This document shows positions 1-6,261 of a stretch of 6,261 nucleotides of DNA, in pieces (position 1 is the stretch's first letter; each line of letters opens with the position of its first letter). The DNA is from Nitrospirota bacterium (GTDB taxonomy: Bacteria > Nitrospirota > Thermodesulfovibrionia > Thermodesulfovibrionales > UBA6898), in contig JAOUFP010000188.1 in NCBI GenBank assembly GCA_029858145.1, positions 1-6,261 of the forward strand, written 5' to 3'. The notes beneath the pieces were generated by a model. The model was not told the DNA's origin, made no database searches, and saw only the letters and a list, made by a program, of their open reading frames with translations. Both the position numbers and the translations under genes were made by a program.

Positions 1-1311
1 TACCTCCCTTTTCTTTACTTTGATTTGAAGTCCGGACAACGATATGACCTCTATTTTATCACCTTTGATAATCACGTCATCGGAAGAGGCAGACCATACC
101 TCACCGTGCAGGGCAACCATGCCCCCGTCTTTTGTTATATCCGTGATCGCCTTTCCCACAGTCCCTATAAGACCCTCCCCGCCGGTTGCAGGTTTTCTCC
201 TCAAAGCCCTGTAGGCGAGGCTGAATGTCGCGGTAAAGAAGAGGGCGGTGAGGATGACAGCGGGGAGGATGATCGAAAGGGAGATGCGCAGAAAAGGCGC
301 AGGCGATTCAAAGAGCATAAGGGACCCGATTACCATCGAAATGATCCCCCCGATGGTGAGAAGGCCGTGAGAAACAATCTTTATCTCGAGAATGAACAGG
401 ATAAGCGCTAAAATGATCAGCAGCAGGCCGGCGTAATTTACGGGGAGTGTCTGAAAAGAGTAGAAGGCGAGAATGAGAAAGATCGCCCCCGTGACGCCGG
501 GAAAGATGGTACCCGGGTTCGTAAGCTCGAAGAACAGGCCGTAGAAACCGAGAAGCATCAGCATATAGGCGACGCTCGGATCAGAGATGAAGGTGAGGAT
601 TTTATACCTCAGGTCCATCTCGGTACGGGTGATCGTGGCATCAGCGGTAGCAAGAGTTTTTTCTCCCGCGGCAGTGGTCACTTTTTTGCCGTCTATCTCT
701 TTCAGCAGGGAAGAGAGGTCCTTGCTTATGATGTCGATGACATGTTCCTTTAATGCCTCGGTTTCGGTTGCAGAGATGCTTTTTCTTACCGCATCCTCCG
801 CCCATCGTGCATTTCTTCCGGTCTTTTCCGCAAGGGATCTGATATATGCCGCCGCGTCATTTGTTGCCTTTTCGGACATTGTCTTGTCCATTTTTTCGCC
901 CATCGAAACAGGATGGGCTGCGCCGATATTCGTGCCCGGAGCCATGGCGGCAACATGAGCGGCAAGGGTGATGAAGGCCCCCGCAGAAGCGGCCCGCGCC
1001 CCGCTTGGTGATACATACACGACAACAGGCACATCGCTGGCAATGATGTCTTTGACAATGCTCCGCATGGAGGTGTCGAGCCCCCCGGGCGTGTCGAGTT
1101 CGATGACAAGCGCCTCAGCCTTCAGCGCGTTTGCCTTGATTATGCTTTTGCCTATGAATTCAGACGATACCGGGTTTATGACCCCATTGACTTTGATGGC
1201 GAGGACCTGTTTTTTCTGATTGCCGAAGACGCCCGAGGCGAGAAATACCACGGATGCTGTCAGCAGGAGACAGATAGCGAAGAGTTTTAGTTTTTTTACA
1301 GGTGTATGCAT
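1..1311 (-). CDS. nfeD: Long-form NfeD membrane-bound serine protease (ClpP class, S49-like), 3' end beyond window
   Basis: I read 437 codons without a stop from the ATG at 1311 to base 1; the last few codons lie outside. Residues 1-30 are a signal peptide or anchor (basic K6-K7-K9, then hydrophobic). Residues 35-205 are a ClpP/SppA-like domain: 'ELDTPGG' near 71-77, and 'ASAG' near 108-111 followed by 'MAPGTNIGAAHP'. By comparison with the archaeal protease PH1510, Ser109 is the likely nucleophile and Lys148 the general base. About five hydrophobic segments fill 245-368, and an NfeD OB-fold covers about 378-437. Family members sit in the membrane and are usually paired with a stomatin/slipin, which PH1510 cleaves; their role is membrane quality control. 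The ATG is the only usual start after the in-frame TGA at 1356-1354, although no Shine-Dalgarno precedes it. The gene diverges from the tRNA. Confidence 0.93.
   Translation of the reverse strand, partial: MHTPVKKLKLFAICLLLTASVVFLASGVFGNQKKQVLAIKVNGVINPVSSEFIGKSIIKANALKAEALVIELDTPGGLDTSMRSIVKDIIASDVPVVVYVSPSGARAASAGAFITLAAHVAAMAPGTNIGAAHPVSMGEKMDKTMSEKATNDAAAYIRSLAEKTGRNARWAEDAVRKSISATETEALKEHVIDIISKDLSSLLKEIDGKKVTTAAGEKTLATADATITRTEMDLRYKILTFISDPSVAYMLMLLGFYGLFFELTNPGTIFPGVTGAIFLILAFYSFQTLPVNYAGLLLIILALILFILEIKIVSHGLLTIGGIISMVIGSLMLFESPAPFLRISLSIILPAVILTALFFTATFSLAYRALRRKPATGGEGLIGTVGKAITDITKDGGMVALHGEVWSASSDDVIIKGDKIEVISLSGLQIKVKKREV
2..10 (-). promoter_or_regulatory. Strong Shine-Dalgarno-like site at the 3' end of nfeD
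   Basis: Read on the minus strand these bases are AAGGGAGGT, a near-ideal ribosome binding site lying inside the last visible codons of nfeD. The OB-fold is essentially complete here, so I infer that nfeD stops a few codons further left and that a translationally close downstream gene begins there. In this family the usual partner is a slipin/stomatin. That gene is outside the window, so its identity is inference only. Confidence 0.45.
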
Positions 1312-1423
1312 GTCAGAGTATAATAATACAATATAACGGTAATTAAAATGGTATCATAAGGTCTTCAAAAAAGACAGGGTGCAGATATCGGGTTATAAGA
1401 AACCTGTTTCTCCGTTTGATTAT

Positions 1424-1453
1424 TTGACAAAGGATTGTTATTTTTGATATAAA
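1424..1453 (+). promoter_or_regulatory. Sigma-70-type promoter for tRNA-Asn
   Basis: A perfect -35 box TTGACA (1424-1429) is followed after 18 bases by TATAAA (1448-1453), close to the consensus -10. Transcription would start near 1460, about 40 bases before the mature tRNA 5' end, leaving a leader for RNase P to remove. No other promoter of this quality is visible near the tRNA. Confidence 0.65.
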
Positions 1454-1501
1454 AAACGGTTCACTTTTTGTTAGAATACTTCACGTTGTCATTTCTGATA
1501 T

Positions 1502-1577
1502 TCCCGGGTAGCTCAGTCGGCAGAGCAGGTGGCTGTTAACCACCCTGTCGGGGGTTCGAATCCCTCCCCGGGAGCCA
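1502..1577 (+). tRNA. tRNA-Asn (anticodon GTT)
   Basis: A complete cloverleaf can be drawn. The acceptor stem TCCCGGG (1502-1508) pairs with CCCGGGA (1567-1573). The D arm starts with GCTC (1511-1514). The anticodon stem GGTGG/CCACC (1528-1532/1540-1544) closes the loop CTGTTAA, with anticodon GTT at 1535-1537, reading AAC/AAU for asparagine. The T arm GGGGG-TTCGAAT-CCCTC occupies 1550-1566 with one G-U pair. The discriminator base is G (1574) and CCA (1575-1577) is encoded. There is no intron and no variable-loop extension. It is a single tRNA, not part of a visible cluster. Confidence 0.97.
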
Positions 1578-1800
1578 TTCTCCGCACATATTCCATATTC
1601 GTCACAAAATTAAAACCAATTTCGTCCGCACGCATATGGGAATCTTGTCATGCTTTCTGTTGCTTCGCTCTTACGGATAACTGAAACGAGCAATTGAGCC
1701 TGAGTCAGGACTTTTGAGCTCTTTTTTTTACGGCGAACTGTATTTTGCATTCAACATTTAAGCCTATAATTGAAATTAACAAATAAATTAATAAATTTAA
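1578..1800. other. Intergenic DNA between tRNA-Asn and the protease leader
   Basis: I see no convincing gene in this stretch. It contains a palindrome (CCTGA-G-TCAGG at 1699-1709), a run of eight T at 1722-1729 and a strongly AT-rich block from about 1760 to 1800. There is no copy of the tRNA 3' end, so nothing suggests an integration site. The AT-rich block directly abuts a candidate -35 box and may act as an UP element. Confidence 0.6.
1696..1729 (+). terminator. Weak candidate terminator after tRNA-Asn
   Basis: A run of eight T (1722-1729) directly follows GCTC (1718-1721), which can pair with GAGC (1696-1699). The intervening bases hold the small palindrome CCTGA/TCAGG. The stem is short and the loop badly organised, so the T run is the main support. 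It would be the only terminator between the tRNA and the protease leader promoter. Confidence 0.28.
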
Positions 1801-1801
1801 C

Positions 1802-1830
1802 TTGACGCCTGACCTTTCTGGTGATAGCCT
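1802..1830 (+). promoter_or_regulatory. Candidate promoter of the protease leader
   Basis: TTGACG (1802-1807, five of six matches to the -35 consensus) is followed after exactly 17 bases by TAGCCT (1825-1830), a poor -10 with three matches. The roughly 40 bases upstream are almost pure A and T, like an UP element. A start near 1837 would place the whole riboswitch-like region in the transcript and give a leader of about 350 bases. A weak -10 can indicate dependence on an activator, but that is inference. Confidence 0.4.
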
Positions 1831-1890
1831 TTAATCAAAGGGGGGATAATCAAAATTGGATAGTACGTAATTGAAGGGTTTATCATTTCC

Positions 1891-1970
1891 CGGTAAAAAC
1901 CAAGCCTTTATTTACGGGCGCGGAGAGCGCCGGGTCTTATGGATTTTGGAAAATAGCCGGGCTGCCGAAG
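1891..1970 (+). promoter_or_regulatory. Probable cyclic-di-GMP-I (GEMM) family riboswitch aptamer, divergent
   Basis: The 3' half, CGGGTCTTA (1931-1939) through ATAGCCGGGCTGCCGAAG (1953-1970), closely resembles the P3 and 3' closing strand of GEMM-I aptamers as I remember them from Geobacter-type bacteria and Vibrio Vc2. The upstream CGGTA (1891-1895) can pair with TGCCG (1963-1967), the expected long-range helix, and is followed by AAAACC as in the conserved GGCAAACC. A small stem ATTT/AAAT (1943-1946/1951-1954) would cap P3. Such aptamers bind c-di-GMP or, in a variant class, cyclic GMP-AMP. Against the call: the second hairpin lacks a clear GNRA loop, and GGCGC/GCGCC (1917-1921/1927-1931) offers an alternative stem. 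The location, just before a terminator in the leader of a surface protein, supports it. Confidence 0.55.
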
Positions 1971-2005
1971 TGATTCTGAGGCAGGGCGGTTTTTTTGTTT
2001 TTTTT
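1956..2005 (+). terminator. Intrinsic terminator in the protease leader (riboswitch expression platform)
   Basis: GCCGGGCTGCC (1956-1966) pairs with GGCAGGGCGGT (1980-1990): a 5-bp upper stem CTGCC/GGCAG and a 4-bp lower stem separated by two G-G mismatches, with a 13-base loop. It is followed at once by T7-G-T8 (1990-2005). The left arm is the same sequence that would close the upstream aptamer, so the two structures exclude each other. If the aptamer binds a ligand, bound ligand should block the terminator and switch the protease on. There is no open frame upstream that this could simply terminate. Confidence 0.8.
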
Positions 2006-2134
2006 AATGGACTTCTTCGAGTTTGATTGAGCGGAAGACGTTTAAGACGTGCAGATAATAGCCGTCCGCATACAAGAGGGGTGATCGACAATTGTATTCA
2101 TTTGAGTATGGGTAATCTCTTTTAATAAATTTTC

Positions 2135-2165
2135 TCTTTCCCGCGGCTTGATGCTGCGGGAAAGA
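2135..2165 (+). promoter_or_regulatory. 13-bp leader hairpin just upstream of the ribosome binding site
   Basis: Bases 2135-2147 pair with 2153-2165 over 13 positions (one G-U pair, otherwise Watson-Crick) around a five-base loop TTGAT. No T run follows on either strand, so it is not a normal intrinsic terminator. It ends 10 bases before the Shine-Dalgarno site of the protease. It may stabilise the mRNA, bind a protein, or mark an RNA processing site; nothing in the sequence decides between these. Confidence 0.6.
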
Positions 2166-2175
2166 TTGGAAGTGT

Positions 2176-2182
2176 GAGGGGG
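2176..2182 (+). promoter_or_regulatory. Ribosome binding site of the protease gene
   Basis: GAGGGGG lies eight bases before the ATG at 2191. It fixes the start codon, which also gives an ideal signal peptide. The site is free in the 2135-2165 hairpin structure. Confidence 0.8.
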
Positions 2183-2190
2183 CGATAACA

Positions 2191-5100
2191 ATGAAGGCCT
2201 ATAACAGGATAGGCGTTGTATTTCTTTTCATCTTCTTTTTGACGAACAGCATTGCCTTTGCAGCTCAGGGACACCAAAAAAAGGTCGAAATAAATGGGTT
2301 TGTTATAGACGTAAAAAAAGCGGAAAACGATGATACACAAATAGTGGTAGGAAAAGACAAGGACAAAAACAAAAAGTGGATCGTTCAGTTCACAGGGCCC
2401 ATCCGGGAGGCTGACAAAAAACAGCTTCTGGATCTGGGCTGCCGCATCAGCGATTATGTGCCGGAGTTCGCGTTCATTGTCACGATGGATGAAAAGACCC
2501 AAAAAAAGGTTGAGAAGCTTCCCTTCATTGAAGGCGCTGTGAGGTACAAGCCTGAATACAAGATAGAAAAAAGCCTCAGGGAGAAGGTCGGAAAGAAAGA
2601 GATAGGCAAGCTCCATATAAGGGTCGATTCCGCTGAAAACCTCCCTGTTCTCCTGTCGGCTGTACTCAGGAAAAAGGGCGAAATCCTGGATGCGGGCAAA
2701 GATGTTGCGAGAGTAAAAGTCGACCCGAAAGCGATCAGTCAGCTTGCAAGCCTTGAAGAGGTCCTCTGGATCGAAGAGGCTGTTGATCTGAAGCTGCTGA
2801 ACGATATTTCCAAATGGACTATCCAGACGTATATCCCGGATAACACCAAGATATGGGACAACGGAATACTTGGCGAGTGGCAGATTGTGGGCATCGGAGA
2901 TACCGGTCTGGACTACGACATGCCCTGGTTTTATGATCCATCGGGAGCGCCCATCGGGCCCACACACCGGAAAGTTGCCGGGTATGCGTCGTGTGCAGAC
3001 GATTATGACGGAGACTATGGACACGGCACTCATGTCGCGGGTACCGTCGGAGGCTATCGTTTTGACGGCCTCTCTGACGCAAACGGTATGGCACCAATGT
3101 CCAGGCTTTATATTCAGGACATTACCCCGGGAGAGGAAATCTATGTTTATCCTCCCTCAGATCTTGGAATTATGTTCATGACGCCATATTACGCAGGAGC
3201 CCGGCTCCACACCAACAGCTGGGGGGCTGACTACAATGGATACGAAACATACGCAAGAACCGCCGACCGCTTTATGTGGGAGCATAAGGATTTCCTCGCT
3301 CTTTTCGCGAGCGGGAATTCAGGTGATGGAGCAGGCAGTGTCGATACCCCGGCCACTGCTAAAAACGTCGTCAGTGTCGGAGCCTCGGAGAACGGCCTCA
3401 ATGCGGAGAATGTGGCATGGTTCAGCAGCAACGGGCCTGCCGCGGACGGTCGGATTAAACCGACGGTCATTGCTCCCGGGGTAAATATCGTCTCTGCTGA
3501 TTCCGACGGCATCAAGAACAGTTTCAACAGCGGGACGGTTGCCTCAAGCGGCACATCAATGGCCACACCCGCTGTCGCCGGTGCAGCAGCCCTTGTGAGG
3601 CAATATTATGCCGATGGCTACTGGCCCTACGGAACAGCCAACGCTGCCTATGGTTTCGTGCCGTCAGCTGCTCTGGTCAAGGCAACGCTCATTAACAGCG
3701 CCCAGAATATGACCGGCAATTACACTGATGCCCCCATCCCTTCCACCGGACAGGGTTGGGGAAGGATAAACCTTGACAACACTCTTTATTTTTTCGGTGA
3801 CAAAAATTATCTTGATGTGTCTGACGTGACGAACGGCCTGACAACCGGCGCGTTATGGAGGCAGAGGTTTTTTTCGACGGCCGGCCTGAAGGTAACGCTG
3901 GTCTGGACAGACTACCCCGGCACAGAAGGAGCAGCCAAATCGCTTGTGAACGATCTTGACCTTTCAGTAACTACAGCGGACGGTTCTGCATATATCGGCA
4001 ATGTTTTCCAGAACGGCGTGTCGGTCACCGGAGGCACAGCCGATGAACTGAATGTGGAAGAGCAGATTTTCATCCCAGCCTTTCAATCAGGTGTATTTGA
4101 CGTTACGGTTACAGGCTATAACGTTCCGTTTGGCCCGCAGCCCTTTGCCTTAGTCGTTACGGGAGGCATGAGCGTTACTTCCAAAGGGTTCATTTATCTC
4201 GACAACGCCAAATACAATGGTTCGGGGACAGTCCGGATCGAGGCAGGCGACCGGGATCTGAACCTGAACAGCTCGGCGATTGATACCGTGAGTGTATCGA
4301 TCAAAAGCGGCACAGAGCCTGGCGGTGAATCCGTACAACTGTTCGAAAGCGGAATGGATACCGCAATCTTCATCGGTGCGATCGATACCAGGAGCGGGGC
4401 AGTGGTCCCGGGCAATTCGCATCTGGAGGTCTCGGACGGAGACACTATCACCGCCACGTACTATGACGCAAATGATGGCACCGGAAGTCCGGCATATGTT
4501 ATGGCAACGGCGATAGCAGATCTTATTCCGCCGATCATTTCCGCTGTGGCAGCAGGGGCTGTCAGTCAGGATAGCGCAACGGTCTCCTGGACTGCGAATG
4601 AGCCGTCATCAGCCTCCATTCATTATGGCGAGACGAAAGCTCTGGGTGCCTTTCAGACCGATCCGTGGCTGATGACTTCCCAGGTTATAAAACTCGGGAA
4701 CCTGAGAGAAGCCACGTCGTACTACTACGAAGTATATTCCACTGACGAAGCAGGCAATGTCAGAAGCGCAGACAACGGCGGTGTCCTGTATACCTTTACC
4801 ACCCTCAATCTGCCGCCGGCCCTCACGGTAAATTCCTCGAATTTTACGGAAACGTACCAGAGTGAGACAGTGATTTACGGTACAGCAACTGACCCGTCGG
4901 GTGTTGTTTCGGTTACAGTCAACGGGCAGGCTGCTGCCTACCGGCCGAGCGATGGTTATTACGAGCTTAGCAGACCCCTTGCCATGGGAGATAATCTCTT
5001 CACTGTTGCGGCCACAGACACCCTCGGCAATTCCCAAACGATAAACATAACCGTGACGCGGCTGATGCCTCCTGATCTTGTGATAAACTCTGTTGCCGGC

Positions 5101-6261
5101 CCGTCACACGGCGGTTGGGCAGAGCCCATTCACCTCGAGAACATGATATGCAACGCCGGACTCGGGAAATCCCTGGGTACGGGATGGGTCGGGTGGTATC
5201 TTTCCACGGATGAGGAAATTTCTCGGGCGGAGGATATCAAGCTCAGCCTGGATTTCAAATATCTTGATGACATTGCTCCGGGGAAATGTATATCGGTGCC
5301 GGTCGATATCAGGCTTTCGGTCCCTGTCAGTCTCATAGCCTCCACATATTATATGGGAGCTTACGTTGACATTTCCGATGAGGTCTGGGAATCAGATGAA
5401 ACGAACAACATGCGCGCAGGCAATCAAATGACGATCGAAGGCCCTGATTTGATTGTGAGCTCCCTGTCTGCCCCGCAAAGCGCGGTTACAGGAACCGAAA
5501 TTATCGTCGCAAATACTGTTTCTAATACGGGTTTGGGAGCGAGTTGGGGGTTTTATGTCGGGATATACCTTTCCACTGATGCCGTGATTACGTTGTCGGA
5601 TACCAGGATCGGCCGCCGGTATATCGATTGGCTCGAACCTGCAGGTTCCCCCTATCCCTATCCCAGCGAGTCGGGCGATGATACGGTGGTCACCATTCCC
5701 GACACGGTTCCTGAAGGAACGTATTATATAGGTCTCATTGCGGATTACAGGAACAGCATCACGGAATCGAATGAGTCGAATAATGTCTCGGACAGCAGTC
5801 AGATAGGGTTATTCTTCAGCTCCGGCGGGGTTGTGGTGAACCCGACGACAGTGGCGGTAACCGAAGGGGGCGCAACCGCCACCTATAGCGTGGTGCTGAC
5901 GAGCCAGCCATCGGCGGCAGTTACCATCGCCGTCACAGCGGAAGCCGGCAAGGTGACGGTGAACAAGAGCTCGCTGAGCTTTACAACGACAAACTGGAAT
6001 GTGGCGCAGGCTGTCACGGTTACGGCGGTGGACGACACGGTGGCTGAGGGGCCGCATACCGGGACGGTCACGCACAGCGCCTCGGGCGGCGGGTATAGCG
6101 GGGTGGCGATCAGCAGCGTCACGGCGAACATCACGGACAACGACACGGCCGGGGTTGTGGTGAACCCGACGACAGTGGCGGTAACCGAAGGGGGCGCAAC
6201 CGCCACCTATAGCGTGGTGCTGACGAGCCAGCCATCGGCGGCAGTTACCATCGCCGTCACA
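2191..6261 (+). CDS. Secreted subtilisin-family (S8, KP-43-like) serine protease with CARDB and Calx-beta tail, 3' end beyond window
   Basis: The frame is open for 1357 codons to the window edge. Residues 1-24 are a signal peptide ending AFA|AQ. Residues 45-210 are a propeptide that looks like two I9-type inhibitor units. The catalytic domain spans about 215-525: Asp237 (GIGDTGLD), His278 (HGTHVAG), oxyanion Asn376 (ASGNSG) and Ser456 (SGTSMATP), all intact. A jelly-roll-like domain follows (about 535-660), as in KP-43 proteases. Then come a module with D-R-D-L-N-L-N near 687 (663-771), an Fn3-like domain (777-872), a bacterial Ig-like domain (873-957), two CARDB-like domains (961-1083, 1085-1206), one full Calx-beta unit (1213-1320) and part of a second. 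It should be exported and autoprocessed. The tail suggests calcium-stiffened display at the cell surface; anchoring is unknown because the C-terminus is missing. The leader suggests riboswitch control. No neighbouring gene shares the transcript in view. Confidence 0.95.
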   Translation, partial: MKAYNRIGVVFLFIFFLTNSIAFAAQGHQKKVEINGFVIDVKKAENDDTQIVVGKDKDKNKKWIVQFTGPIREADKKQLLDLGCRISDYVPEFAFIVTMDEKTQKKVEKLPFIEGAVRYKPEYKIEKSLREKVGKKEIGKLHIRVDSAENLPVLLSAVLRKKGEILDAGKDVARVKVDPKAISQLASLEEVLWIEEAVDLKLLNDISKWTIQTYIPDNTKIWDNGILGEWQIVGIGDTGLDYDMPWFYDPSGAPIGPTHRKVAGYASCADDYDGDYGHGTHVAGTVGGYRFDGLSDANGMAPMSRLYIQDITPGEEIYVYPPSDLGIMFMTPYYAGARLHTNSWGADYNGYETYARTADRFMWEHKDFLALFASGNSGDGAGSVDTPATAKNVVSVGASENGLNAENVAWFSSNGPAADGRIKPTVIAPGVNIVSADSDGIKNSFNSGTVASSGTSMATPAVAGAAALVRQYYADGYWPYGTANAAYGFVPSAALVKATLINSAQNMTGNYTDAPIPSTGQGWGRINLDNTLYFFGDKNYLDVSDVTNGLTTGALWRQRFFSTAGLKVTLVWTDYPGTEGAAKSLVNDLDLSVTTADGSAYIGNVFQNGVSVTGGTADELNVEEQIFIPAFQSGVFDVTVTGYNVPFGPQPFALVVTGGMSVTSKGFIYLDNAKYNGSGTVRIEAGDRDLNLNSSAIDTVSVSIKSGTEPGGESVQLFESGMDTAIFIGAIDTRSGAVVPGNSHLEVSDGDTITATYYDANDGTGSPAYVMATAIADLIPPIISAVAAGAVSQDSATVSWTANEPSSASIHYGETKALGAFQTDPWLMTSQVIKLGNLREATSYYYEVYSTDEAGNVRSADNGGVLYTFTTLNLPPALTVNSSNFTETYQSETVIYGTATDPSGVVSVTVNGQAAAYRPSDGYYELSRPLAMGDNLFTVAATDTLGNSQTINITVTRLMPPDLVINSVAGPSHGGWAEPIHLENMICNAGLGKSLGTGWVGWYLSTDEEISRAEDIKLSLDFKYLDDIAPGKCISVPVDIRLSVPVSLIASTYYMGAYVDISDEVWESDETNNMRAGNQMTIEGPDLIVSSLSAPQSAVTGTEIIVANTVSNTGLGASWGFYVGIYLSTDAVITLSDTRIGRRYIDWLEPAGSPYPYPSESGDDTVVTIPDTVPEGTYYIGLIADYRNSITESNESNNVSDSSQIGLFFSSGGVVVNPTTVAVTEGGATATYSVVLTSQPSAAVTIAVTAEAGKVTVNKSSLSFTTTNWNVAQAVTVTAVDDTVAEGPHTGTVTHSASGGGYSGVAISSVTANITDNDTAGVVVNPTTVAVTEGGATATYSVVLTSQPSAAVTIAVT
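5826..6261 (+). repeat. Calx-beta tandem repeat, 324-base unit, second copy cut by the window edge
   Basis: Unit 1 runs from 5827 to 6150 and unit 2 starts at 6151. All 112 bases from 6150 to 6261 are identical to 5826-5937, including third codon positions. Each unit encodes 108 residues with Calx-beta hallmarks: VAVTEGG, a TYSVVL strand, NWNVAQAVTVTAVDD, EGPHTGTVTH and a closing ITDNDTA. The acidic residues are the usual calcium ligands of this fold. The block is visibly more G+C-rich than the rest of the gene. More copies probably follow to the right, but that cannot be seen. Confidence 0.95.

Noticed and set aside
25..1219. Several plus-strand open frames opposite nfeD
   Set aside because: The minus strand encodes a full NfeD with motifs in order; the plus-strand products are basic or low-complexity and match nothing.
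1502..1577. tRNA-Asn considered as an integration site of a mobile element
   Set aside because: No second copy of the tRNA 3' end, integrase or other mobile gene is visible in the window.
2080..2121. Possible short leader peptides (a TTG start near 2093 after GAGGGG, and ATGGGTAATCTCTTTTAA)
   Set aside because: They are only five to eight codons long, show no attenuator-like codon bias, and cannot be separated from chance.
2135..2165. Hairpin considered as an intrinsic terminator
   Set aside because: No T run follows it on the plus strand, and the minus-strand continuation is A-rich rather than T-rich.
2122..3033. Long antisense open frame of 303 codons opposite the start of the protease gene
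   Set aside because: It is the complement of a clear signal peptide, propeptide and Asp motif. Its translation shows no recognisable domain, and no ribosome binding site supports it.
5883..6206. Antisense open frame across the Calx-beta repeat
   Set aside because: It is a by-product of G+C-rich repeat codons; its low-complexity A/V/T-rich product mirrors the real beta-strand repeat.
5826..6261. Tandem repeat considered as CRISPR or non-coding satellite
   Set aside because: The unit is 324 bases, keeps the reading frame, and encodes a recognisable Calx-beta domain.

Overview
The window looks like chromosomal DNA of a Gram-negative, free-living bacterium. An environmental Nitrospirota- or Desulfobacterota-like organism is my best guess, because GEMM-type riboswitches and very large secreted multidomain proteases are common there. 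The taxonomy is inference only. Base composition is mixed: AT-rich intergenic DNA, balanced genes, and a visibly G+C-richer repeat block at the right edge.

Layout. (1) Bases 1-1311, minus strand: a nearly complete long-form NfeD membrane serine protease (ClpP-like domain, membrane segments, OB-fold). It runs off the left edge into a Shine-Dalgarno-like sequence that probably serves the next gene. (2) Bases 1424-1577, plus strand: a good sigma-70-type promoter and a complete tRNA-Asn(GTT) with encoded CCA. (3) Bases 1578-2190: a non-coding stretch of about 610 bases, most of whose right half appears to be a long regulated mRNA leader. It holds an AT-rich candidate promoter, a region resembling a c-di-GMP-I (GEMM) aptamer, an intrinsic terminator that reuses the 3' strand of that aptamer, a separate 13-bp hairpin, and a strong ribosome binding site. 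(4) Bases 2191-6261, plus strand: one open frame of 1357 codons with no stop. It encodes a secreted subtilisin-family (S8, KP-43-like) protease with a signal peptide, a long possibly duplicated propeptide, an intact catalytic triad, and a tail of surface-protein modules: a beta-sandwich, a D-x-D-L-N module, an Fn3-like domain, a bacterial Ig-like domain, two CARDB-like domains and the start of a Calx-beta array. The Calx-beta units repeat every 324 bases and are identical at DNA level over all the overlap the window allows.

The most interesting reading is that a cyclic-dinucleotide riboswitch controls transcription of a giant cell-surface protease/adhesin, which would link second-messenger signalling to cell-surface proteolysis. 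The protease and the terminator are clear. The identity of the aptamer is probable but not proven, because its 5' half is divergent.
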